Assembly (NCBI GenBank): GCA_003852805.1
Contig: RDDY01000325.1
Span: 1-6,125 of the forward strand
Direction: 5' to 3'
DNA from: Chryseobacterium sp.
GTDB lineage: Bacteria; Bacteroidota; Bacteroidia; Flavobacteriales; Weeksellaceae
DNA length: 6,125 nucleotides
The translations under genes were made by a program, and so were the position numbers. The notes beneath the pieces were generated by a model that did no database searches, was not told the origin of the DNA, and saw only the letters and a program-made list of their open reading frames with translations. Of the stretch, positions 1-5,641 are shown piece by piece (position 1 is the stretch's first letter; every line of letters starts with the position of its first letter).

Positions 1-103
1 GCGTAGGTCCCGGTTTGGGCATCAGGTCTCTGTTGAACGTCTGTGCACTCAGGGTTCCGGCAATTAAAAATGCCGCTGCAATATATCTGGAATGTCTTTT
101 CAT
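1..103 (-). CDS. Second M16-family peptidase subunit, N-terminal fragment cut by the window edge
   Basis: Only the first 34 codons are visible, read leftwards from the ATG at 103-101. The translation begins MKRHSRYIAAAFLIAGTLSA, then QTFNRDLMPKPGPT. It has a basic N-region, a hydrophobic core and a likely signal peptidase I site after residue 20 (LSA/Q), so the product should be exported to the periplasm or envelope. The Pro-rich stretch just after the signal peptide resembles the start of secreted flavobacterial insulinase-family (M16) proteins that follow an HxxEH-bearing M16 gene. No catalytic region is in view, so family membership rests on this short motif and on position. The start codon overlaps the stop of the preceding M16 gene by one base (TAATG), which implies co-transcription and probably translational coupling. 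In known two-gene bacterial M16B systems, one subunit carries the zinc site and the other the Arg/Tyr pair. This gene may encode such a partner, but that cannot be seen here. Confidence 0.72.
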   Translation of the reverse strand, partial: MKRHSRYIAAAFLIAGTLSAQTFNRDLMPKPGPT

Positions 104-1419
104 TATTTATTGTTTTCCGGTAAATAGTTGATAACTACGCGCTGATTGGGGTTCAGATACTTCTTGGCTGCATTGCGCAGATCTTCGCGTGTGATGGAAC
201 GGTAGATGTCGATCTCTTTGTTGATGAGATTGGTGTTGCCGTACAGCGCATGGTAGGTTGCCAATGACGTAGCCACACCTTGAACGGTGGAGTTTGCGTT
301 CACAAACCGGTTCTCATAAGTGTTCTGAAGTTTTTGGTAATCTTCTTCCGAGATCAAATTGTTCTGAAGTTTTTTAATTTCGGCATCTATGTCGTCCTGC
401 AATGTCTGTTTAGATGTTTGCCCCATAGGAATGGCGAAGAATGCAAAGATGCTGTAATCTTCCAAGCCCACGTTTGCCGCTTGCACTTGCAGCGCTTTTT
501 TCTCTTGGTCCACCAATTTCTTGTAGAGAACCGATGATTTGCCGCTGCTCAGGTAAGACGACAGCATATCCAAAACATAAGCGTCTCTCTCTCTTTGTCC
601 CGGCGTTCTGTAAGCAAAGACATACGCGGGGATCTGGATGTTGGCATCGTAGACGGTGACTTCCTTGGCTGTGGTAATCGGCGCTTCCTTAGGCAGATTT
701 CGGTTTACTGCGGGACCTTTCGGTAGATCGGCAAAGTATTGTTGAATCCACTGTTTCGTCTGCGCAGGGTTTATGTCTCCGGCCACAACCAAAGTGGCGT
801 TGTTGGGCACATAATATCTCTTGAAGAAATCCTGAAACTCGCTGAGTTTAGCAGCATTCAGGTCTTCCATAGAACCAATCGTACTCCAACGGTACGGGTG
901 TTTTTGGAACAGATTGTTTTGGATGGCGGTAAACAGGTTGCCGTACGGCTGATTGTCCATACGCATCCGTTTTTCTTCTTTTACCACCTCGCGCTGAGTA
1001 TCTACACCGATCTGATTGATGACAGGGTGTCTGAGCCTTTCAGATTCCATCCAGAGACCCAACTGAAGATTATTGGACGGGAAAGTCTCATAATAGAAAG
1101 TGTGGTCGTTGGTGGTAAAGGCGTTGTTGCTTCCGCCGTTGGACGATACAATTTTCATCCATTCACCACGGCCGATGTTCTTTGTGCCTTCAAACAGCAG
1201 GTGCTCGAAGAAATGCGCAAAGCCCGAACGGCCGATTTGCTCATCCTTGGCACCCACGTGATACAACACGGCAGTGGTCACCACCGGTGCGCTTTTGTCC
1301 TGATGAAGGATTACGTGCATGCCATTGGGCAAGTCGTACTCCTCGAATTTGATTTCTTGTGCGCTGATCGCGGCTGTTGTGAAAGCCACCGTAGCGAACA
1401 TTAGTACTCTTTTTCTCAT
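103..1419 (-). CDS. Secreted M16 (insulinase/pitrilysin-type) zinc metallopeptidase, catalytic subunit
   Basis: This 438-residue protein should hydrolyse peptides or small unfolded proteins in the periplasm or envelope. Residues 1-20 form a signal peptide (MRKR, hydrophobic core, ISA/Q cleavage site). The inverted zinc motif HxxEH is present as H69-F-F-E72-H73. The distal zinc-ligand Glu is most likely E149, in VVKEEKRMRMDNQPYG, about 75 residues downstream as in the family. The SNGGSNNAFTTNDHTFYY segment (about 93-110) is also typical of the first M16 domain. A second M16-type domain follows from about residue 185, including the RYYVPNNATLVVAGDI segment that begins the M16_C region. At about 440 residues it fits the half-size M16B type that works as a dimer, not full-length pitrilysin. 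The start ATG (1419-1417) gives a well-formed signal peptide; the leader is A-rich with no Shine-Dalgarno sequence. The gene overlaps the next M16 gene by one base, so the two probably form an operon and perhaps a heterodimer. I found no convincing promoter for it. The family call is secure; the substrate is unknown. Confidence 0.95.
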   Translation of the reverse strand: MRKRVLMFATVAFTTAAISAQEIKFEEYDLPNGMHVILHQDKSAPVVTTAVLYHVGAKDEQIGRSGFAHFFEHLLFEGTKNIGRGEWMKIVSSNGGSNNAFTTNDHTFYYETFPSNNLQLGLWMESERLRHPVINQIGVDTQREVVKEEKRMRMDNQPYGNLFTAIQNNLFQKHPYRWSTIGSMEDLNAAKLSEFQDFFKRYYVPNNATLVVAGDINPAQTKQWIQQYFADLPKGPAVNRNLPKEAPITTAKEVTVYDANIQIPAYVFAYRTPGQRERDAYVLDMLSSYLSSGKSSVLYKKLVDQEKKALQVQAANVGLEDYSIFAFFAIPMGQTSKQTLQDDIDAEIKKLQNNLISEEDYQKLQNTYENRFVNANSTVQGVATSLATYHALYGNTNLINKEIDIYRSITREDLRNAAKKYLNPNQRVVINYLPENNK

Positions 1420-1522
1420 TGAAGTTTTAATTTGTTTTAATAAGTAATGAAAATGCCTGAAAGGTTACAACCAATCTGCGCTTATGTTATTCTTGTTAAA
1501 AATACAATTTTTCGGCAAACAC

Positions 1523-1554
1523 TTGCAGCACGTTTCTTGTTACGCCTATGTTTT
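1523..1554 (+). promoter_or_regulatory. Bacteroidota-type promoter for the exonuclease III gene
   Basis: TTG at 1523-1525 is separated by 21 bases from TATGTTTT at 1547-1554. The known Bacteroidota sigma-factor pattern is TTG-N(17-23)-TAnnTTTG, so only the last base of the -7 box deviates. The box ends 13 bases before the ATG at 1568, giving a very short leader. That is similar to the spacing in front of the helicase gene in this window. An AAGGA (1556-1560) lies between the box and the start codon. If transcription starts around 1560, that sequence would not be usefully present in the mRNA, so it should not be read as a firm ribosome binding site. This is a consensus match only. Confidence 0.5.
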
Positions 1555-1567
1555 TAAGGATATATTT

Positions 1568-2344
1568 ATGAAGATCGCTACTTATAATGTAAACGGCATC
1601 AACGCTCGTTTGCCTGTTTTGTTAAAATGGCTGGAAGAATCTCGACCCGATGTCGCCTGCCTGCAAGAATTGAAAGCTCCCGATGAAAAGTTCCCGCTGG
1701 AAGCCATAACAGATGCCGGATACCAAGCATTATGGCACGGCCAGAAAAGCTGGAACGGCGTGGCCATACTGACGCGCGGCGACAAAACGGCTTTGGAAAC
1801 CGGTCGCGGTTTGGCCGGTGATCCCGAAGATGTGCAGAGCCGATATTTGGAAGCCGAGTTTAACGGTATTACAATCGGCTGTCTTTATTTACCGAACGGC
1901 AATCCGGCGCCCGGGCCGAAATTCGACTATAAACTGAGTTGGATGCAGCGACTGGAACAGCACGCAAAAACTCTGATCTCGGCGAGGAAACCCACGTTGC
2001 TTTGCGGCGATTTCAATGTAATCCCAACCGCGTTGGACGCGTATAAGGCTGAGCGCTGGGTAGATGATGCGTTGTTCCGACCGGAAACCCACGAGGCTTT
2101 TGAACGCTTGTTGGATCAAGGCTGGACCGATGCTTTACGCAAATTAAATCCCGATACGGTGATTTACACTTACTGGGATTATTTCCGTCAGGCTTACCGC
2201 AGAAACGCCGGCTTGCGCATAGACCATTTCCTGTTGAATAAAGATTTGGAGAAACGCTTAACCGCCGCCGGTGTTGACGATTATGTCCGAGGCTGGGAAA
2301 AAACCAGCGATCACGCACCGGTGTGGGTGGAGATTCAAGGTTGA
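1568..2344 (+). CDS. xth: Exodeoxyribonuclease III / AP endonuclease (ExoIII-type EEP nuclease)
   Basis: This is a cytoplasmic Mg2+-dependent base-excision-repair enzyme. The family cleaves the backbone 5' of abasic sites and removes 3'-blocking groups and nucleotides from duplex DNA. The 258-residue product spans the whole endonuclease/exonuclease/phosphatase fold and is slightly shorter than E. coli XthA (268). Residues matching the XthA active site are all present: N7 in TYNVNG, E34 in LQELK, Y107 in LYLPNG, D148 and N150 in GDFN, D219 in LRIDH, and the D248-H249 pair in TSDHAPV. The HGQKSWNGVAIL segment (57-68) is also characteristic. The frame is open upstream to an ATG at 1484. I chose 1568 because MKIATYNVNG aligns with the usual family N-terminus and a promoter-like -7 box lies between the two starts. 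The gene diverges from the M16 operon and runs tail to tail into the small membrane protein gene, overlapping it by 10 bp. Nothing appears broken or missing. Confidence 0.96.
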   Translation: MKIATYNVNGINARLPVLLKWLEESRPDVACLQELKAPDEKFPLEAITDAGYQALWHGQKSWNGVAILTRGDKTALETGRGLAGDPEDVQSRYLEAEFNGITIGCLYLPNGNPAPGPKFDYKLSWMQRLEQHAKTLISARKPTLLCGDFNVIPTALDAYKAERWVDDALFRPETHEAFERLLDQGWTDALRKLNPDTVIYTYWDYFRQAYRRNAGLRIDHFLLNKDLEKRLTAAGVDDYVRGWEKTSDHAPVWVEIQG

Positions 2345-2517
2345 TTGTTCGGGTTGCGCGAACCAAAGAGGTTATTGTACAACAGATACACAATGGCAAC
2401 CAGAATCAGTCCGCCGTAGATGAAATATTTGGCGATGCCCGCGATGCCTTTTACAAAGTCAACAATCATGAAAATAAACAGTATCGCAAAGACGACGAGT
2501 AAAATTTTCTTTCCCAT
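2335..2517 (-). CDS. Small hypothetical two-helix membrane protein (60 aa)
   Basis: The predicted product begins MGKKILLVVFAILFIFMIVD and has two hydrophobic segments, at about residues 4-20 and 31-48. They are joined by a short polar turn containing D20, K23 and K30, and followed by a hydrophilic tail (GSRNPNNQP). The lysines at the start and the Arg in the tail suggest a hairpin in the inner membrane with both ends in the cytoplasm. I recognise no family. Reasons to call it a gene: the clean membrane-protein pattern, an ATG start next to an A/T-rich leader, and its placement exactly filling the gap between two plus-strand genes. Its stop (2335-2337) lies inside the last codons of the exonuclease gene, so the two genes converge with a 10-bp overlap and no obvious terminator between them. 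I see no clear promoter upstream. Against it: the length is short enough to arise by chance, and no homology could be checked. Confidence 0.62.
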   Translation of the reverse strand: MGKKILLVVFAILFIFMIVDFVKGIAGIAKYFIYGGLILVAIVYLLYNNLFGSRNPNNQP

Positions 2518-2523
2518 AAGATA

Positions 2524-2570
2524 AAATTGATTTAGTGTGATTAATGAAACGATTGCGGGTTAATCAATTT
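2524..2570. repeat. Inverted repeats in the divergent intergenic region
   Basis: AAATTGATT at 2524-2532 is perfectly inverted as AATCAATTT at 2562-2570, with 29 bases between the arms. A second, overlapping inverted pair lies inside: TGATTAA at 2538-2544 and TTAATCA at 2560-2566, with a 15-base loop. The two pairs share the right-hand arm, so they would be alternative foldings or alternative pairings of one half-site. The repeats sit between the start of the small membrane protein gene (2517) and the promoter-like box of the S9 peptidase gene, a sensible place for an operator. The sequence is A/T rich, so chance is a real alternative. No run of T follows on either strand that would make this a terminator. 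Confidence 0.35.
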
Positions 2571-2610
2571 CCGAACCATTCCGCCGCAGCCTACAATCGA
2601 CGAATGTTGT

Positions 2611-2618
2611 TATCTTTA
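2611..2618 (+). promoter_or_regulatory. Weak Bacteroidota -7-like box upstream of the S9 peptidase
   Basis: TATCTTTA matches the TAnnTTTG consensus except for the final base. No TTG occurs 17-23 bases upstream, so the upstream half of the promoter is missing or degenerate. The box would place the transcription start near 2625. This argues against translation starting at the in-frame ATG at 2618, which overlaps the box, and supports the ATG at 2636. Confidence 0.3.
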
Positions 2619-2635
2619 TGCCTTTGTTAATTCTT

Positions 2636-5491
2636 ATGAGGTATAAAATGATATTCCCGGCGATGCTGTTCGTCGGAAGCTTTTGCTTGCAAGCACAGAA
2701 GAAAGCGCTGGACCACAGCGTTTATGACGCATGGCAATCGGTGGGGACAAGATTGATCTCGGTCGACGGAAAATGGGTCGCCTACACCATCACACCACAG
2801 GAAGGCGATGCCGACCTATTTCTGAATCATCAACAAACCACCCAAAAATTTCCGCGCGGAACGGCTCCTGTATTTACAAGTGATGCCCGCTTTGCTGTTT
2901 TCGGTATCAAGCCTTTCTACAAAGACATAAAGGCGGTCAAGGATAAAAAGCTCAAAAAAGAAAAGCTGACCAAAGATTCTCTGGCTATTGTAAACCTGAG
3001 TAATTCCATGGTCGAAAAGCTGCCGAATGTGCAGTCTTACAAAGTGCCGAAAAAAGGTGGCTCATGGCTGGCGTATCTGTTGGCAGATCCTAAAAATGTA
3101 GAGAAAGATGACAAGGACGCCGACGATAAAAAGGATAACAAACCGAAGCCATCCGTTCTGGTTCTCCAAAATTTGGTCAGCGGCAATAAGACACAGTACG
3201 ACAATGTCACCCGCTATGAACTAAGCGAGAACGGAAGCAAGTTGGTCTTCGTGACCCAAAAACCCGAAGAGAAAAAAGATAAATCCAAGACCGACGACGA
3301 GAAAAAGGACGAACCGAGAGACAAATCGACACCGAAAAAATATGCGTTGCAAAGTGTAAACCTCGTCGATTTGCCGACGGGTAAACTGCAAAAACTGATC
3401 GAAGCAGAGGGCGACTTCAGCCAGCTCTCGTTCGACCGTTTGGGCAATCAGTTGGCATTTGTCGGCACTCAATCTGCCGAGAATGATTTGGTAAAAGACT
3501 ATCAACTGTATTTATTCAGCAATAATAAACTGTCAACCATCGGTAACAGTAATTCAAAAATGCCGAAAGATTGGGTTTTGTCTGAAAACCGTGAACCGAA
3601 ATTCAGCAAAAATGCCAAACAGCTGTTTTTCGGCATCGCACCTAGACCTATCCCCAAGGACACCGCTTTGATCGCCAACGACCACGCCGTTGTCGACATT
3701 TGGAACTATAAGGATGATTATCTGCAAACGGTTCAACTCAAGCGTTTGAAGGACGACCTGAAAAAATCCTACGCTGCGGTGTTGCAGACCGACCGTCCAC
3801 AAATATTCCAACCGCTTGGCAATGAGGAATTGGAATCTATGGAACTCCTGAACGACGGTGATTCACAGTTTGTGCTGATGCGTTCGGACAAAGAGGGCCG
3901 TGTGGCATCTCAGTGGACGGGCTCTACGCTCGGCAGTTATTATTTGGTCAATACTTTGACGGGCGAAAAGCGCCCGGTTGTCGAGAATCTGCAAGGGAGA
4001 GCCGTTGCGTCGCCGCTGGGTAAATATGTGATCTATTTCAACCGTGCCGATCAAAACTGGTATGCGTACGAAGTAGCTTCGGCGAAAACTCGCCGGCTGA
4101 ATAAAGATCTGGTGGTTTCCTTCGGCGACGAACTTTGGGACACGCCGGATGTTGCGGCTCCTTACGGCATCGCTTCCTGGACGGATAACGACGAATCGGT
4201 TATTATTCGCGACCGTTATGACCTTTGGGAATTCTTCCCCGACGGCAGAAAAAAGCCGCGCAATATCACCAACGGTTACGGCCGTGCAAATGCGATCAGT
4301 TTCAACACTTTTGATTTCGACCCCGAGGATGTCAAAAGCCTGAACCGTAAAGCGCCGATTTACCTTTCGGCTTTTAATGAGAAAAATAAGCAGGAAGGGC
4401 TTTACCGCACCACCATTGCGGGCAGTAAGAATCCCGAAAATATTTTCATGGATGATATTTACGGCGTCCGCAGTTTGGCCAAAGCCAAAAATGCCGACCG
4501 CTATATCTTTACCAAAGAAAACTATCAACAGTCGCCGAATCTGTATGCAACCGCTGATTTTAAAAATCAGCAACAGTTGACGAACATCAATCCGCAGCAG
4601 CAGAGCTACAATTGGGGAACGGCCGAACTCGTACACTGGACCACACCAAACGGTTATCCATCGACGGGTGTCCTCTATAAGCCTGAGGATTTCGACGCGA
4701 ACAAAAAGTATCCGATGATCGTTTATTTCTACGAAAAACTCTCGGACAATCTGAACCGTTATGTGGCGCCCGCACCCACGCCGTCCAGGTTGAATATCTC
4801 GTATTTCGTAAGCAATGGTTACCTGGTTTTCACGCCGGACATTTCGTACCAAGATGGGAAACCCGGTCAATCAGCGGTGGAATACATCAACTCAGGCGTT
4901 GAACATTTGAAGAAAAACCCTTGGGTCGACGGCAAGAAACTCGGGATCCAAGGCCAAAGCTGGGGCGGTTATCAGGTGGCATATCTCATTACACAGAACG
5001 ATATGTACGCTGCTGCCTGGTCGGGCGCGCCGGTCGTAAATATGACATCGGCTTACGGTGGCATCCGCTGGGAATCGGGTATGAACCGCCAGTTTCAGTA
5101 TGAGAAAAGCCAGAGCCGCATCGGTAAAACCCTCTGGGAAGCGCCCGAGCTTTATTATGAGAACTCGCCGCTGTTCCATTTGGATAAAGTGAATACGCCG
5201 GTGGTCATTATGGCGAATGACAATGACGGTGCGGTGCCGTGGTACCAAGGAATCGAAATGTTCACCGCGCTTCGTCGCCTCGGCAAACCCGTCTGGATGC
5301 TGAACTACAACGGTGACGAGCACAACCTGATGAAACGCCAGAACCGTAAGGACATCCAGATCCGTGAGCAGCAGTTTTTCGACCACTATCTGAAAGGAGC
5401 CAAAGCACCCGTCTGGATGACGCGGGGCGTACCCGCCACCATGAAAGGCAAGGATTGGGGTTTGGAATTGGACGATGAATTTCTACCTTAA
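2636..5491 (+). CDS. Secreted S9-family (prolyl oligopeptidase-type) serine peptidase
   Basis: From the ATG at 2636 the product is 951 residues, probably a periplasmic or envelope peptidase that cleaves short peptides (dipeptidyl or acylaminoacyl type; exact specificity not visible). Residues 1-20 are a signal peptide (MRYK, hydrophobic core, LQA/Q cleavage site). A long N-terminal region to about residue 665 fits the beta-propeller of S9 enzymes. The alpha/beta-hydrolase domain follows, with the nucleophile S775 in GQSWGGY, acid D864 in NDNDGAVPW and H896 in GDEHNL, so the triad is intact. The C-terminus (GKDWGLELDDEFLP) resembles other Bacteroidota S9 proteins of this size. Two lysine/aspartate-rich stretches, about residues 151-172 and 207-235, interrupt the propeller and look like disordered loops. 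An in-frame ATG at 2618 would add MPLLIL; I prefer 2636 because it starts a normal basic N-region and lies after the promoter-like box. ATG 2648 is a further alternative. The gene appears monocistronic, with a strong terminator 22 bases after its stop. Confidence 0.93.
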   Translation: MRYKMIFPAMLFVGSFCLQAQKKALDHSVYDAWQSVGTRLISVDGKWVAYTITPQEGDADLFLNHQQTTQKFPRGTAPVFTSDARFAVFGIKPFYKDIKAVKDKKLKKEKLTKDSLAIVNLSNSMVEKLPNVQSYKVPKKGGSWLAYLLADPKNVEKDDKDADDKKDNKPKPSVLVLQNLVSGNKTQYDNVTRYELSENGSKLVFVTQKPEEKKDKSKTDDEKKDEPRDKSTPKKYALQSVNLVDLPTGKLQKLIEAEGDFSQLSFDRLGNQLAFVGTQSAENDLVKDYQLYLFSNNKLSTIGNSNSKMPKDWVLSENREPKFSKNAKQLFFGIAPRPIPKDTALIANDHAVVDIWNYKDDYLQTVQLKRLKDDLKKSYAAVLQTDRPQIFQPLGNEELESMELLNDGDSQFVLMRSDKEGRVASQWTGSTLGSYYLVNTLTGEKRPVVENLQGRAVASPLGKYVIYFNRADQNWYAYEVASAKTRRLNKDLVVSFGDELWDTPDVAAPYGIASWTDNDESVIIRDRYDLWEFFPDGRKKPRNITNGYGRANAISFNTFDFDPEDVKSLNRKAPIYLSAFNEKNKQEGLYRTTIAGSKNPENIFMDDIYGVRSLAKAKNADRYIFTKENYQQSPNLYATADFKNQQQLTNINPQQQSYNWGTAELVHWTTPNGYPSTGVLYKPEDFDANKKYPMIVYFYEKLSDNLNRYVAPAPTPSRLNISYFVSNGYLVFTPDISYQDGKPGQSAVEYINSGVEHLKKNPWVDGKKLGIQGQSWGGYQVAYLITQNDMYAAAWSGAPVVNMTSAYGGIRWESGMNRQFQYEKSQSRIGKTLWEAPELYYENSPLFHLDKVNTPVVIMANDNDGAVPWYQGIEMFTALRRLGKPVWMLNYNGDEHNLMKRQNRKDIQIREQQFFDHYLKGAKAPVWMTRGVPATMKGKDWGLELDDEFLP

Positions 5492-5512
5492 AAATTAAAC
5501 TTTGAATAGCTG

Positions 5513-5545
5513 AAGCGATTGTCAAACGACGATCGCTTTATTTTT
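5513..5545 (+). terminator. Rho-independent terminator of the S9 peptidase gene
   Basis: AAGCGATTGTC (5513-5523) pairs with GACGATCGCTT (5528-5538) around an AAAC loop. That gives an 11-bp stem with one G-U wobble (T5520/G5531) and no bulge. The run TATTTTT (5539-5545) follows directly. The hairpin starts 22 bases after the stop codon and lies before the helicase promoter, so it should separate the two transcription units. On the minus strand the stem is not followed by an equally good T run, so it is chiefly a plus-strand terminator. Confidence 0.9.
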
Positions 5546-5588
5546 ACAAAATGCTGTAAAAGCATTGATACATTGGTAGATTGCTAAA

Positions 5589-5620
5589 TTGTTTCACTGG
5601 CGCATTATTCCGTAAATTTG
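5589..5620 (+). promoter_or_regulatory. Consensus Bacteroidota promoter for the UvrD/PcrA helicase gene
   Basis: TTG at 5589-5591 is followed after 21 bases by TAAATTTG at 5613-5620, an exact match to the TAnnTTTG -7 box with spacing inside the known 17-23 range. Transcription would start at about 5625-5628, a few bases before the two candidate start codons at 5633 and 5642. Its position just after the terminator and just before the helicase start supports a real promoter. Confidence 0.7.
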
Positions 5621-5641
5621 CGTTCCTGAAAAATGCAGAGA

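Noticed and set aside
739..1404. 221-residue open frame on the plus strand across the M16 gene
   Set aside because: It is antisense to the HxxEH-bearing M16 gene and has no recognisable features or plausible start context.
1420..1500. Promoter for the M16 operon on the minus strand
   Set aside because: No TAnnTTTG-like box with a properly spaced TTG was found; the closest, TAACCTTTC in the minus reading, has the wrong internal spacing and no upstream element.
2347..2363. Possible bidirectional terminator just after the exonuclease gene (GTTCG/CGAAC stem)
   Set aside because: The stem is only 5 bp and no T run follows on either strand.
2013..2399. 128-residue minus-strand frame overlapping the exonuclease and small-protein genes
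   Set aside because: It conflicts with the exonuclease catalytic region and is rich in Arg, Pro, Ser and Cys without any domain pattern, typical of a shadow frame.
3863..4870. 335-residue open frame on the minus strand inside the S9 peptidase gene
   Set aside because: It lies entirely antisense to a well-supported coding region with recognisable S9 features. Its translation shows no domain, signal or low-complexity pattern I recognise, and long antisense frames are common at balanced base composition. It is the longest such shadow here, but length alone is not support.
4892..5386. 164-residue minus-strand frame opposite the catalytic domain of the S9 peptidase
   Set aside because: It is the reverse of the conserved GQSWGGY to GDEHNL region, where selection on the sense protein explains the open frame.
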